A stretch of DNA of 64,000 nt from Secundilactobacillus mixtipabuli (GTDB taxonomy: Bacteria > Bacillota > Bacilli > Lactobacillales > Lactobacillaceae): NCBI RefSeq assembly GCF_002217925.1, contig NZ_BCMF01000006.1, positions 180,862-244,861 on the forward strand, given 5' to 3'. Within the stretch, counting starts at the first letter, position 1. Each line of letters begins with the position of its first letter. The notes beneath the pieces were generated by a model that was not told the origin of the DNA, made no database searches, and was given only the letters and a program-made list of their open reading frames with translations. Shown piece after piece: positions 40,026-49,377 of the stretch. The translations under genes and the position numbers were made by a program.

Positions 40026-40055
40026 TACAAGAGAAAATAGAATTGGTGGTTTGCT

Positions 40056-41210
40056 GTGAAAGTCATTTATATTTGGCTGGTCCGGTTAATATCTGCGCTG
40101 AACTTTTTTAAGCGAAGCAAGGTTCATTCAGTTATTTACCTGATGAGTTTTGGCAATAATTTGAAGTTTATACTAGCTCTGGCTGATAAATTACCTGAGA
40201 ACCAGCAATTGGTCGTTTTTTACCGGCCTGAAGTTGAGGTAGAAGCAACGCAACTCGCCGCTTATGGGGTAAAAGTCGTTGCCTTTCGGGACAATCTTCA
40301 CTTTGTTTTCACGGGGATTCCGGTGATCATGTCAGCACATCTGATTTTCTGTGATAACTATTACGCCTTTTTAGGTGGTTTATTGCATCCTCGACACGCC
40401 AAAATCGTTCAACTGTGGCATGCCAACGGGGCAATTAAGCGCTTTGGCTGGGGCGATCCCACTACCAGTCAGCGTTCGAAAGCAGATCAGCGTCGTTTTC
40501 AGCGGGTCTATAATCAGTTCGATGACTACGTTGTGGCTTCTGACGCTATGGGGACGGTTTTCCAAAACAGTTACCGAGTGCCGCGGTCGAGAATGAAACT
40601 CATGGGCTATCCACGTTCGGACCGTTTCTTCTCAACTGAGTGGCAAAAGGGCGCCATTAACCGAATTAATCGGTTGGCACCAGGATTATCTCATCACCGC
40701 GTAATTTTATACGCCCCAACTTACCGGGAATCAATGACGTTTGAACTGACACCGGAGCTCAAAGAAGCTTTGGTAGCCGATCCCAATGCCGTTGTGGTGG
40801 TTAAGCTTCACCCACTATTACAAAAGTATGAACAGCAGTTTAGTCAATCAACCACGCACCAGGTGCGGTTTTATCCGCAGTTATCGACTACTGATCTGTT
40901 AATGGTCACAGAGACCTTAATTACCGATTATTCGTCGATTGCGTTTGATTACAGCTTGCTGCCCCATGCACACAGTCTGCTATTTTACATGTCCGATCTG
41001 GAAGCGTACCAGCAAAATCCTGGCATTCAACCCCACTTTTTGAAGTGGCTGCCGTCAGCACCTTTGCGGACGCCTTCAGAATTGAAGCAGGCTATTTTAA
41101 CGGATAGCCAGACTGATTTTACCAAGTTTAACCATCACTGGAATACATACAATGATGGGCATGCGACCCAACGGGTTGTGGAATATTACTGTCACTATTT
41201 AACCAAGTAA
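40056..41210 (+). CDS. CDP-glycerol glycerophosphotransferase family protein
   Basis: Teichoic-acid type glycerophosphotransferase (Glyphos_transf family), 384 residues, near the size of the TagB primase and much shorter than full-length TagF polymerase. An N-terminal hydrophobic segment (VIYIWLVRLISALNFF) may associate with the membrane. The family core is visible: LWHANGAIKRFGWGD, ILYAPTYRES, VVVKLHPLL and LITDYSSIAFDY. Start GTG 40056 behind GGTGG. The next two genes are TagG and a second glycerophosphotransferase, so the cluster probably makes and exports a glycerol-phosphate polymer. Confidence 0.88.
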   Translation: MKVIYIWLVRLISALNFFKRSKVHSVIYLMSFGNNLKFILALADKLPENQQLVVFYRPEVEVEATQLAAYGVKVVAFRDNLHFVFTGIPVIMSAHLIFCDNYYAFLGGLLHPRHAKIVQLWHANGAIKRFGWGDPTTSQRSKADQRRFQRVYNQFDDYVVASDAMGTVFQNSYRVPRSRMKLMGYPRSDRFFSTEWQKGAINRINRLAPGLSHHRVILYAPTYRESMTFELTPELKEALVADPNAVVVVKLHPLLQKYEQQFSQSTTHQVRFYPQLSTTDLLMVTETLITDYSSIAFDYSLLPHAHSLLFYMSDLEAYQQNPGIQPHFLKWLPSAPLRTPSELKQAILTDSQTDFTKFNHHWNTYNDGHATQRVVEYYCHYLTK

Positions 41211-41233
41211 GTGACGTAAAGGAGTGTTAACCT

Positions 41234-42040
41234 TTGAAAGAGGTCGTAACCTTATTTAAGGAACAATTTGAAAGTTTAGGCATGATTTTTAGAATTTCTA
41301 AGTACGAAGACCGTGCCAGTTATCAAAGCCATTACCTCGGTTTAATTTGGGAATATTTATATCCGTTGATTCAAATCTGTATTTACTGGTTAGTGTTCGG
41401 TGTGGGCCTGAAACATGGTCAAAGCAGCGGCATTGATTATTTACCATGGATGGTCATCGGGATCACACCTTGGTTCTTTATGAACCGGGCGACGTTGGAT
41501 GCTTCAAAGAGTATTTATCAACGTGTCAGCATGGTTTCTAAGATGAAGTTCCCGGTTTCTGCCTTACCATCGATCAAGATCGTTTCCAACTTAAGCTCAT
41601 TTTGGACGATGCTAGTGGTTTCGGTTATCGTCGGTTTAATTTACGGTATCCATCCCAGTGTCTATTGGCTCGAATCAGTTTACTACTTTTTCTGCATGAT
41701 CATGTTTTTGATTGCTTTTGGCATCTTTAACTCTGCAGTATCCATATTGATTCGTGACTATCACGTCTTACTACAGTCAATTATGCGGATGTTATTCTAC
41801 ATTTCCGGTGTCCTGTTTAACTTTGAAGCGGGTAGTTTTCCACCAGTTGCAACACGACTCTTACAACTGAATCCATTTTTCTACGTGGTTTCTGGTTTCC
41901 GTGAATCAATGCTGGGTCAGGGCTGGTTCTGGCAACGGCCGACGTTAACCATTGAATTCTGGTTGATAGTGCTGTTCTTCTTGCTGGTTGGCTCACACTT
42001 GCATTACAAGTTCCGTTCACGGTTTGTTGATTTAATTTAA
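41234..42040 (+). CDS. tagG: Teichoic acid export permease TagG-like (ABC-2 type)
   Basis: Membrane subunit of the ABC exporter that moves lipid-linked wall teichoic acid across the membrane. 268 residues from TTG 41234 (AAAGGAG 10 bases upstream), with about six helices. The N terminus FKEQFESLGMIFRISKYED and SHYLGLIWEYLYPLIQI match the TagG/ABC-2 family. The ATPase partner TagH is not next to it nor anywhere in this window, so it must be supplied from elsewhere. Confidence 0.88.
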   Translation: MKEVVTLFKEQFESLGMIFRISKYEDRASYQSHYLGLIWEYLYPLIQICIYWLVFGVGLKHGQSSGIDYLPWMVIGITPWFFMNRATLDASKSIYQRVSMVSKMKFPVSALPSIKIVSNLSSFWTMLVVSVIVGLIYGIHPSVYWLESVYYFFCMIMFLIAFGIFNSAVSILIRDYHVLLQSIMRMLFYISGVLFNFEAGSFPPVATRLLQLNPFFYVVSGFRESMLGQGWFWQRPTLTIEFWLIVLFFLLVGSHLHYKFRSRFVDLI

Positions 42041-42056
42041 ACAAGGAGGAATTACG

Positions 42057-43283
42057 ATGAAAATGACTGGACTTAAAAACCAAGTCATTAAAGGTCTAAA
42101 AATCGTGATTCGTTATGGACTCATCGTTTTAAACGATGGGTTTATTTGTATCCCGGCAAAAAAAGATCTGATAATGTTTGAAAGTTTCAATGGTAACGAT
42201 ATTAATGATAATCCAGCCGCTATTTACCGTCAGTTAGTAGCCGACCGGCCAGCTTTTGAAGCCACCGCTTATTTTGGTGTTAAACCACGTCGTTATCGTG
42301 AACTGCACGCTAAATACCCAGAAATTAAACTGGTGAAGCGATTCTCATTCAAGTGGGTTTGGCTCATGGCGCACGCTGGGTACTGGGTTTTAAATTCACG
42401 GTTACCAAACTGGTGGCGTAAGAATAAGGGAACCGTTTATATTCAAACCTGGCATGGTACGCCACTGAAACATTTAGGTGTGGATATTGAACACGTCGCG
42501 ATTCCTGGAACTAAAACGACAGACTATTATCGTCAGTTCACCCGGGAAGCTGCCCGTTGGGACTACTTGATTGCGCCGAACGATTACTCTAAGCAAATCT
42601 TTCGATCAGCTTTTCAATTTCACAATCACTTTTTAGATATCGGTTATCCCAGAAATGATGTGCTATATCATGAAAATCAACCGGCAGCGATTCAGTCACT
42701 GAAGCTGCGGTTAGTAGGCAGTGCGGATGCAACGGTGATGACCTACGCACCGACGTGGCGTGATGACGATGCGATTAAAACGGGTCAGTATCACTTTGAA
42801 TTGCCGTTTGATCTGCAACGTTTCTTCGACCATGTGTCGGACAATACGATTTTAGTCTTGCGGCCGCATTATTTAGTGAAGGACCACATTGATATCCGTG
42901 GCTTTGAAGACCGGGTCAAGATTATTGCGGATGAAGACATTGCTAATCTCTATTTAATCACCGACTTGATGATCACGGATTACTCATCAGTCATGTTTGA
43001 TTATGCCAACTTAAACCGGCCGATGCTTTTCTATGCTTATGATCTGGAACATTATCGTGATCAACTGCGCGGTTTTTACTTTAATTATCAAGCCGAGATT
43101 CCGGGGCCGTTAGCGATCACAGAAGAGCAGCTCGATCAGTATCTGTCGCAGTTTTCTAAGTTAGGAACGTTTGCTGACTATCAGTCGCAGCTTGCTGGAT
43201 TTAACCAAAAGTATTGCGAGTGGGAGGATGGTTCAGCATCGGAAAAAGTGGCGCAATTGATTCTAGGAGGAATGGGAAAATGA
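42057..43283 (+). CDS. CDP-glycerol:glycerophosphate glycerophosphotransferase (TagB/TagF type)
   Basis: 408 residues, second glycerophosphotransferase of the cluster. Motifs: [15 protein letters not shown] (stronger match to the family than its neighbour), [20 protein letters not shown] and [16 protein letters not shown], which hold the conserved His and Asp of the active site. It starts at ATG 42057, 7 bases after AAGGAGG, and its stop overlaps the nfo start by 4 bases. Which of the two enzymes is primase or polymerase cannot be told by eye. Confidence 0.9.
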   Translation: MKMTGLKNQVIKGLKIVIRYGLIVLNDGFICIPAKKDLIMFESFNGNDINDNPAAIYRQLVADRPAFEATAYFGVKPRRYRELHAKYPEIKLVKRFSFKWVWLMAHAGYWVLNSRLPNWWRKNKGTVYIQTWHGTPLKHLGVDIEHVAIPGTKTTDYYRQFTREAARWDYLIAPNDYSKQIFRSAFQFHNHFLDIGYPRNDVLYHENQPAAIQSLKLRLVGSADATVMTYAPTWRDDDAIKTGQYHFELPFDLQRFFDHVSDNTILVLRPHYLVKDHIDIRGFEDRVKIIADEDIANLYLITDLMITDYSSVMFDYANLNRPMLFYAYDLEHYRDQLRGFYFNYQAEIPGPLAITEEQLDQYLSQFSKLGTFADYQSQLAGFNQKYCEWEDGSASEKVAQLILGGMGK

Positions 43284-44209
43284 CATTTTTAATTGGCTCG
43301 CACGTTAGTATGAAGGGTAAAGAAATGTTGCTGGGTTCAGCTAAAGAAGCCGCAAGTTACGGTGAAAATGTGTTCATGGTCTATACCGGAGCACCCCAAA
43401 ACACCCGTCGTAAGCCCATTGAAGAGCTGAATATTGAAGCCGGTCACGCCTTTATGAAAGACCACGGTCTCAAACAGATCATCGTTCATGCGCCATATGT
43501 GGTTAATTTAGGCAACACCATTAAACCTGAAAACTACCCATTTGCCGTCCAGTTTCTCCGGGAAGAAGTCAAACGCGCTGAGGCAATTGGCGCTACTCAA
43601 ATCGTGTTGCATCCAGGTGCGCATGTGGGTGCTGGCCCAGAAGCTGCCATTGCACAAATTGCGAAGGGCTTAAACGAAATCATTGAACCAGACCAAAAAG
43701 TTAAGATTGCTTTGGAAACCATGGCGGGCAAGGGAACTGAAGTGGGCATCACCTTTGAACAATTGGCGTCGATTATTGATCAGGTAACCGATAATGATAA
43801 ACTATCCGTCTGCTTTGATACCTGTCATACGAGCGATGCCGGGTACGCCATCAAAGATGACTTCGATGGTGTACTGAAAAAATTCGATGATGTGATCGGG
43901 CTTGAACGACTGCAAGTGATTCATTTAAATGACTCGAAGAATCCCCAAGGCAGCCACAAAGACCGTCATGAATTATTGGGTAACGGGACGATTGGTTTTG
44001 ATGCTTTAAATGCGGTTGCCCATCATCCCAGCTTGACCAACGTGCCTAAAGTTATGGAAACACCGTGGGTGGCGGTGGATAAAAAACATAAATTTGCCCC
44101 TTACGGTTACGAAGTTGAAATGTTGAAACGCCAAACCTTTAATCCGGCGATTGAAGCAGATGTTTTAGCACAAAAACCATTTGATACTCAGTTGGGATTT
44201 GAGGATTAA
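43280..44209 (+). CDS. nfo: Deoxyribonuclease IV (AP endonuclease)
   Basis: Zinc endonuclease that cuts DNA at abasic sites in base excision repair. Start ATG 43280 overlaps the previous stop (ATGA), with AGGAGG 9 bases upstream; 309 residues, a little long for the family. TIM-barrel metal ligands lie in conserved blocks: [57 protein letters not shown] and [13 protein letters not shown]. Co-location with the teichoic-acid type genes appears to be by position only. Confidence 0.96.
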   Translation: MTFLIGSHVSMKGKEMLLGSAKEAASYGENVFMVYTGAPQNTRRKPIEELNIEAGHAFMKDHGLKQIIVHAPYVVNLGNTIKPENYPFAVQFLREEVKRAEAIGATQIVLHPGAHVGAGPEAAIAQIAKGLNEIIEPDQKVKIALETMAGKGTEVGITFEQLASIIDQVTDNDKLSVCFDTCHTSDAGYAIKDDFDGVLKKFDDVIGLERLQVIHLNDSKNPQGSHKDRHELLGNGTIGFDALNAVAHHPSLTNVPKVMETPWVAVDKKHKFAPYGYEVEMLKRQTFNPAIEADVLAQKPFDTQLGFED

Positions 44210-44222
44210 AAATAAAAGTGCG

Positions 44223-44372
44223 ACACAACTCGGTAGATTCCAGAATTTAAGACAAATAACCCCGTCCCGATGCTTTTGTCGGGATGGGGTTATTTGTCTT
44301 AAATGGCCGGAATCTGAGTTGTGGAGCAGGTTTGTGCAATGTGCAAGTAGTAAACAACATAAACTGAATTTC
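44223..44372. repeat. Interspersed palindromic repeat, long copy with 25-bp inner stem
   Basis: Inner arms 44246-44270 and 44279-44303 pair over 25 positions with one G-T, around TGCTTTTG; they contain AAATAACCCCGTCCCGA and its complement. Outer arms CACAACTC (44224-44231) with GAGTTGTG (44316-44323), and AGATTCC (44235-44241) with GGAATCT (44309-44315), extend it to ~100 bases. The right outer arm recurs at 26842-26865, and similarity continues to about 44372. It has no reading frame and no T-run at its end, so it looks like a MITE- or REP-like element rather than the nfo terminator. Confidence 0.75.
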
Positions 44373-44383
44373 ATATTCCGGTC

Positions 44384-44422
44384 AAAAAAATGGCGTGAAT
44401 CAGGTCGATGCCTGGTTCACGC
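44384..44422 (-). terminator. Terminator of the flavin reductase-GNAT gene
   Basis: On minus: GCGTGAACCAGG, CATCGA, CCTGATTCACGC (one G-T), then CATTTTTTT. Confidence 0.85.
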
Positions 44423-44429
44423 TATTTGA

Positions 44430-45278
44430 TTACTCAGCTGAAGTAAATAAGTGCTGATACTCAGGGTGGCTTTCAGCAAAATGCTGGGCGTACGTACAAT
44501 CCGGAATGATGATCAGATTATAAATCTGTGCGAAACGGATCACCCGCATCATCAGCTGTTTGGCGATACCTTGTCCCCGTAAAGCTTCTGTCACACGGGT
44601 CTCGGTGACCATGATCCGTTTGTTTTGACGGTCGCTGAAAATGATTTCAGCCAGTACGTCGCCTTCATCACCGTTAGTGTAAAAGCGGCCAGGCTGATAC
44701 TTCATAATCGGGAGATCAACCCGTTCAACGGGAGCGGCAATGAATTTAGCTTGCAGGTCAACGAAAGCGTTGACTGCTGTTTGCAGAAATGAAATGGTAT
44801 CAAGGTTAGTGATTAAGTTTTGATCGTTAAATAAGTGATTGACGTGGCCTAGGTAAACTTCTGGGCGTTGAACAGGGATGACGTTTAACGTGACCAAAAC
44901 CTGACGAACTTGCTGATTAGCACCAAAACCGCCTGTCGCTTCAGGAGAGCTTGAAACTACCAAGGCAGTTTTTTCTTTCCAATGGTTATGGCGTTTAGAG
45001 CCGACGTCAAAGGCGTTTTTTAATGCGCCTGACATGCCCCGATTATATTCTGGCGTGACGATAATTAAGCCGGTGACCTGATCGAGTTGCTGACGGAACT
45101 TCTCCCAAGCTGGGACTGAATGCTCATCATCCAGGTCAGCGTTGTAGAGCGGCAGTTGATCAATTTCAATGAAAGTGGGAGTCAGCTGCACAGGCAACAG
45201 GTTTGCCAGGACGTCAGCAACTTTTCTAGAATAAGCAGTTTTACGCAGGCTACCAGCAAGAATGCCAATATTAGTCAA
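44430..45278 (-). CDS. NADPH-dependent FMN reductase fused to a GNAT-type acetyltransferase domain
   Basis: Two domains in one 282-residue chain. I start at TTG 45278, with AAAGGAG 8 bases upstream, giving LTNIGILAGSLRKTAYSRK; the longer frame to 45320 lacks a ribosome site. Residues 1-~175 are a flavodoxin-fold FMN reductase with GSLRKTAYSR, TPEYNRGMSGALKNAFD and the SSSPEATGGFGA loop. From ~190 to the end lies a small GCN5-related domain (Acetyltransf_CG type) with VTEALRGQGIAKQLM as the acetyl-CoA loop and FAESHPEYQHLF at the end. The substrate of either half is unknown. Confidence 0.85.
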   Translation of the reverse strand: MTNIGILAGSLRKTAYSRKVADVLANLLPVQLTPTFIEIDQLPLYNADLDDEHSVPAWEKFRQQLDQVTGLIIVTPEYNRGMSGALKNAFDVGSKRHNHWKEKTALVVSSSPEATGGFGANQQVRQVLVTLNVIPVQRPEVYLGHVNHLFNDQNLITNLDTISFLQTAVNAFVDLQAKFIAAPVERVDLPIMKYQPGRFYTNGDEGDVLAEIIFSDRQNKRIMVTETRVTEALRGQGIAKQLMMRVIRFAQIYNLIIIPDCTYAQHFAESHPEYQHLFTSAE

Positions 45279-45363
45279 AATAATCACTCCTTTACAGAAA
45301 CTCTGTGAGAAAGTTAACATGATCTTTACTAATAAGTGTACCGCAATATCACCACGGCGAACG

Positions 45364-45391
45364 GTTGATCCTTAAATTATTTAAGGTCAAC
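45364..45391. other. AT-rich imperfect palindrome between two minus-strand genes
   Basis: GTTGATCCTTAAAT and ATTTAAGGTCAAC pair around one central T with one extra base. It lies between the PPDK-regulator gene and the reductase fusion. No T-run follows on minus, so it is not a normal terminator; an operator is possible. Confidence 0.35.
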
Positions 45392-45404
45392 ATTGTTAGT
45401 GGTA

Positions 45405-46244
45405 TTAATCCTTGATGGTATCAACTTCAGCCGGTTCAAGGTTCAGATTTTCTAAAACGAGGGTGGCCGTTTCTTCAATCGATTTATTTGAGACGTTAAT
45501 CACTAAGCAACCGATTTTCTTATAAATTTCATCGGCGTATTTTAGTTCGGCTTTGATCTTTTCGGCGTCGGAATAGGCACTTTCTGCGGGTAACCCGTAA
45601 GAAATCATTCGTTGCTGGCGAATGCGGCGCAAGACCTTGGGACTATTGGTTAACCCAATGATCTTCTTGGGATCCACTTGCCACAATTCATCTGGTAGCT
45701 GTGAAGAAGGTGAAAGCGGCAGATTAGCAACTTTAATCCCACGATTTGCAAGAAATAGGGATAAGGGTGTCTTTGAAGTTCGTGAAACACCAAGAATAAC
45801 AATATCAGCTTTCAGCAGTCCGGTTGGATCTTTACCATCATCGTAGGCCACGGCAAATTCCATAGCACCGATGCGATCAAAGTAAGTATCGGTGAGACTG
45901 TGATTAATGCTTGGAATCGATGCCGGTTCAACACCAGTTCTAGCAGTTAATGCTTTAATGGCTGGCTGGAGACAGTCAACGGCTGGCAAATTGTTTTCGT
46001 TTGTAAAAGTTTCAACTTGTTCACTCAAAGTACGGGTGACCAGTGTATAATAAAGCACGGCCTTTTTCCTAGCAGCCATTTTTAAAATACCAGTTAAAAT
46101 TGACTCCGTTTGAATAAAGGGGAATCGCTGGTACTTAACCTCAAGGTCCGGAAATTGGGCAACGGCAGTTTGCGCTACCGTCAGCGCTGTTTCACCGGAT
46201 GAATCTGAAATAATGAAGATGTCGATATCTGATTTTTCAGCCAT
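45405..46244 (-). CDS. Pyruvate phosphate dikinase / PEP synthase regulatory protein (bifunctional kinase-pyrophosphorylase)
   Basis: DUF299/PPDK-regulatory family protein, 279 residues. The family enzyme phosphorylates a Thr of PPDK or PEP synthase with ADP and removes it with phosphate. The N-terminal FIISDSSGETALTVAQTA and the P-loop-like GVSRTSKT at 152-159 are the typical motifs. Lactobacilli often have this gene next to rpsU, divergently, as here. No ppdK or ppsA is in the window, so the target is unknown. Confidence 0.93.
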   Translation of the reverse strand: MAEKSDIDIFIISDSSGETALTVAQTAVAQFPDLEVKYQRFPFIQTESILTGILKMAARKKAVLYYTLVTRTLSEQVETFTNENNLPAVDCLQPAIKALTARTGVEPASIPSINHSLTDTYFDRIGAMEFAVAYDDGKDPTGLLKADIVILGVSRTSKTPLSLFLANRGIKVANLPLSPSSQLPDELWQVDPKKIIGLTNSPKVLRRIRQQRMISYGLPAESAYSDAEKIKAELKYADEIYKKIGCLVINVSNKSIEETATLVLENLNLEPAEVDTIKD

Positions 46245-46342
46245 AATGAAGCCTCCGTTAAGTTGTATTTAATCACATTTTAGCACAGGTCGAAACCGAC
46301 TGAGGTTATTTGAATTTATACGATAAAAGTTAATTGAAATGA

Positions 46343-46371
46343 TTGACGTTAGGGCTTTAGGTAGGTATAAT
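46343..46371 (+). promoter_or_regulatory. Strong promoter of rpsU
   Basis: TTGACG (46343-46348), 17-base spacer, TATAAT (46366-46371): 5/6 and 6/6 matches. Confidence 0.85.
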
Positions 46372-46451
46372 TAAAAGGAACTATTGAGAAGGGCTTCTTT
46401 TGTTGTTCTTTATCAATCGGTTACTACTAGAGCTCGGAGGGAGGGATTTAC

Positions 46452-46637
46452 ATGACAAAGACAGTCGTTCGCAAAAACGAGTCTCTTGACGATGCTCTTC
46501 GGCGCTTCAAACGAACCGTTTCCAAAAGCGGTACTTTACAAGAATACCGTAAACGTGAGTTTTATGAAAAGCCAAGCGTTAAAAAGAAATTAAAATCAGA
46601 AGCAGCAAGAAAACGCAAGAACAAGAAGCGTTTCTAG
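46452..46637 (+). CDS. rpsU: 30S ribosomal protein S21
   Basis: 61 residues, very basic, beginning [19 protein letters not shown] and containing [24 protein letters not shown], the standard S21 sequence; the tail [18 protein letters not shown] is nearly all basic. GGAGGGA lies about 10 bases before ATG 46452. It has its own strong promoter and terminator, although transcription into yqeY is possible. Confidence 0.98.
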   Translation: MTKTVVRKNESLDDALRRFKRTVSKSGTLQEYRKREFYEKPSVKKKLKSEAARKRKNKKRF

Positions 46638-46647
46638 TTGTATCGGG

Positions 46648-46675
46648 GGCTCCTGTTTAACAGGGGTCTTTTTTT
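46648..46675 (+). terminator. Terminator after rpsU
   Basis: GGCTCCTGT (46648-46656) and ACAGGGGTC (46660-46668) pair with two G-T wobbles, then seven T. Confidence 0.85.
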
Positions 46676-46843
46676 AATGGCAGCAAGAAAACGCGTTCTT
46701 TTAGGCGCGCAACGCTGTCCGACAGCCTTAAAAAAGACTATACTAATTTAGTAGTGAAAATTAAGCTACTCAATAAGGAATAGATTGGCGTGGCGCAACC
46801 GTGATGAGTTGTTCCAAGTCATTATTATTAGGAGGGTTTTAAC

Positions 46844-47290
46844 ATGTCATTATCAGACACGCTTACAGAAGATTTAAAGACGGCTATGAAAGCTCGTGAC
46901 AAGGTTGCTTTGAACGTTATTCGGATGATCAAAGCTTCATTAACGAACGAACGGGTTAAGTTAGGCCATGATTTAAACGATGACGAAGAATTAACGGTTC
47001 TTTCTCGTGAATTAAAGCAACGTAAAGAATCTCGTGAAGAATTTGCAGATGCCGGCCGTCAAGACTTAGTTGATGGTTTGGATGCTGAAATCAAGTTAGT
47101 CGAGAAATACGCACCAAAGCAATTGAGTGAAGATGAAGTTAAGCAAATTGTCACTGAAACGGTTAGCGAAGTTGGTGCCAGTTCAATGGCCGACTTTGGT
47201 AAAGTCATGGGTGCTGTGATGCCTAAACTCAAGGGTAAAGCAGACGGCAGCCTGGTTAACAAGACTGTTAAGTCATTATTAAGTAAGTAA
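46844..47290 (+). CDS. yqeY: YqeY/GatB C-terminal domain-like protein
   Basis: 148 residues, all-helical YqeY family, related to the tRNA-binding tail of the GatB amidotransferase subunit. The N-terminal [32 protein letters not shown], the middle [22 protein letters not shown] segment (here [20 protein letters not shown]) and the end [16 protein letters not shown] are typical. Function is not established; a tRNA-related role is inferred from the fold. It often follows rpsU in Firmicutes. AGGAGG is well placed before ATG 46844. Confidence 0.94.
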   Translation: MSLSDTLTEDLKTAMKARDKVALNVIRMIKASLTNERVKLGHDLNDDEELTVLSRELKQRKESREEFADAGRQDLVDGLDAEIKLVEKYAPKQLSEDEVKQIVTETVSEVGASSMADFGKVMGAVMPKLKGKADGSLVNKTVKSLLSK

Positions 47291-47300
47291 TTTTAAGCTA

Positions 47301-47350
47301 AAAAGGGCCTGAATCGTTGGCGAACAAAACAACGATTCAGATCCTTTTTA
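47301..47350. terminator. Bidirectional terminator between yqeY and the M20 hydrolase
   Basis: AAAAAGGGCCTGAATCGTTG and CAACGATTCAGATCCTTTTT pair with small mismatches, with T-runs on both strands. Confidence 0.88.
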
Positions 47351-47373
47351 TTTTTCGGAAAGTGTTTTAATTA

Positions 47374-48597
47374 CTAGTATGCCTGGGCTTGCAAACTAGC
47401 CATTAATAAGTTGATGCCGGCCTTTAAATCAGCCGGGCTGGTGAATTCATTAGGTGCATGACTGATTCCGTCCTCACTAGGGACAAAAATCATTGTCGTT
47501 GGTGTGACTTGATTCATGACGTAACTATCATGACCGGCACCTGAAACCATGACTCGTGAAGTGAGTTTTAATCGCTGAGCGAGTTGCTCATTTTGTGAAA
47601 GTAAAGTGGCATCAAACGTAGCGGGAAGGTCTTTGACGTAACGTTTGATGTGAACGTTGATTTGCGAATCCATCAATTGATGGCACGTGTCGGTGATGAC
47701 CTGTTCAAAATGATCTAAAACATGATCATCAGCGTGGCGTGCGTCAATCGTGAATTGAACCTTACCGGGAATCACGTTGGCTGTATTGGGAGCGACATTT
47801 AACTGGCCGACTGTAAAGGTTAAGTGATTGCTTAAACGATGTGCGAGCGAATTGAGTTCAGTGATGATGGTAACAGTAGTTTGCAGGGCGTCATGGCGGT
47901 CATTCATTGGCGTTGTACCAGCATGATTAGATTTACCCTGAACGGTGACTGACCAACGCCTTTGACCAACGATCCCTGCAACTAAACCAATTTGGGTTTG
48001 ACTAGCTGTCAGTCTCGGTCCTTGTTCAATGTGAAGTTCGGTAAAACTCTTGGGTAGAGAAGGCCGATTAACGCGCACGTTACCAAGTTTTTGTAATTGA
48101 TCAACAGCCTGGGACCTGGCACGGTCAAAAGGAATGTTGTTGCTGTCTGTCAATACTGGTACAGTTTGGTGCAGCGCATAGTATTTTGAGCCGCTGAAAG
48201 TGGTGTTGAACCGACTGCCTTCTTCTTCACTAAATGAGATTAATCGTAAGGTGTGAAGGGGCGTGCCAAGCTGCTTCTTTAAACTGATAATTGCCTGAAG
48301 GCCACCGAGAACACCATACAAGCCATCGTATTTGCCACCGTTAATAACCGTATCCATATGTGAGCCAGTGGCAACAGCCTGATTATCGGTTCCAGGTAAA
48401 TCAAGATAGACGTTACCATAGTCGTCAACCGTTGCAGTTAATCCATTTTGCTGACCAAATTGAATCAGCAACGTCTGAGCAGCTAACCAGTTAGGCGAAT
48501 ACACTAAACGGTTCTGGCCAACCGTCTTGTCGGATAACTGAACGATTTGCTGAAATTGCTGTTCAAAGGTTAGCCATTCTTGAGTTGGCCGGATCAT
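47374..48597 (-). CDS. M20-family amidohydrolase (carbamoylase/hydantoinase type) in the thiamine operon
   Basis: 407 residues of the peptidase M20 / N-carbamoyl-L-amino-acid hydrolase group. Metal-binding motifs: [20 protein letters not shown], the Glu pair in [16 protein letters not shown] and a C-terminal SHAPNEFT; the lid domain has [16 protein letters not shown]. Its start overlaps the thiG stop by 4 bases (ATGA), so it belongs to the TPP-controlled thiS-thiF-thiG transcript. Members of M20 include the thiamine-salvage deformylase YlmB, but this protein looks closer to the carbamoylase subgroup. Role in thiamine synthesis is inferred from position only. Confidence 0.82.
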   Translation of the reverse strand: MIRPTQEWLTFEQQFQQIVQLSDKTVGQNRLVYSPNWLAAQTLLIQFGQQNGLTATVDDYGNVYLDLPGTDNQAVATGSHMDTVINGGKYDGLYGVLGGLQAIISLKKQLGTPLHTLRLISFSEEEGSRFNTTFSGSKYYALHQTVPVLTDSNNIPFDRARSQAVDQLQKLGNVRVNRPSLPKSFTELHIEQGPRLTASQTQIGLVAGIVGQRRWSVTVQGKSNHAGTTPMNDRHDALQTTVTIITELNSLAHRLSNHLTFTVGQLNVAPNTANVIPGKVQFTIDARHADDHVLDHFEQVITDTCHQLMDSQINVHIKRYVKDLPATFDATLLSQNEQLAQRLKLTSRVMVSGAGHDSYVMNQVTPTTMIFVPSEDGISHAPNEFTSPADLKAGINLLMASLQAQAY

Positions 48598-49364
48598 TTG
48601 CTTAAGCCGGTCAATGGCGAGGAAGCGACGGCACCGTGTTCAATCACGCGGCCTGGGCCAGCTAGATAAGCTTTACGGCCTGCTTCGACAGCTAAACGAA
48701 AGGCTTCGGCCATTAACGGAATATTTTTGGCAGTGGCCATTGAGGTGTTAGCCATGATGGCGTCGGCCCCCATTTCCATTGCTGCTGCAGCTTCGCTAGG
48801 GCGACCAATACCGGCATCAATAATGATTGGCACGTCAATTTCGTCAATTAAAATTTGAATGAGATCCTTGGTTGCCAACCCTTTGTTAGTCCCAATCGGG
48901 GCAGCTAACGGCATCACGGTGGCTGCTCCAGCATCGACTAACTGACGGGCAATGTTTAAATCAGGCAGGACGTAAGGCATGACGATGAACCCTTCGTTGG
49001 CCAGCACTTCAGTGGCTTTAACGGTTTCGTTGTTATCGGGCATCAAGTACTTCTTATCTGGCACGACCTCTAATTTAATAAAGTTACTGCCACTGAGCTC
49101 GCGTGCTAAACGAGCTGTACGAATGGCTTCTTCAGCGTTGGTAGAGCCCGACGTATTCGGCAAAATGGTGATGCCTTCAGGAATATAATTGAGGATATTT
49201 TCCTCAGCTGAATCAGTCCGGCGTAACGCCATGGTAATGATTTGCGCTTTGGCCTGGTTGATGGCTGAATCAATCAGATCGTAGGAATATTTACCAGATC
49301 CAAGAATAAAACGAGACGTGAATGTGTGACCACCAATTGTGAGTAAGTCTGTTTCTTCTGACAT
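48594..49364 (-). CDS. thiG: Thiazole synthase
   Basis: Forms the thiazole phosphate of thiamine from deoxyxylulose 5-phosphate, ThiS thiocarboxylate and dehydroglycine. 256 residues, TIM barrel. Visible motifs: [49 protein letters not shown] (with the Lys that forms the Schiff base), and the phosphate-binding [27 protein letters not shown] lies upstream of ATG 49364. Dehydroglycine must come from ThiH or ThiO; neither is in this operon. Confidence 0.96.
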   Translation of the reverse strand: MSEETDLLTIGGHTFTSRFILGSGKYSYDLIDSAINQAKAQIITMALRRTDSAEENILNYIPEGITILPNTSGSTNAEEAIRTARLARELSGSNFIKLEVVPDKKYLMPDNNETVKATEVLANEGFIVMPYVLPDLNIARQLVDAGAATVMPLAAPIGTNKGLATKDLIQILIDEIDVPIIIDAGIGRPSEAAAAMEMGADAIMANTSMATAKNIPLMAEAFRLAVEAGRKAYLAGPGRVIEHGAVASSPLTGLSK

Positions 49365-49377
49365 AGAAAAATGCCTC

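Noticed and set aside
44223..44324. Palindrome after nfo as an ordinary terminator
   Set aside because: No T-run follows on either strand and part of it recurs elsewhere; it fits a repeat element better.
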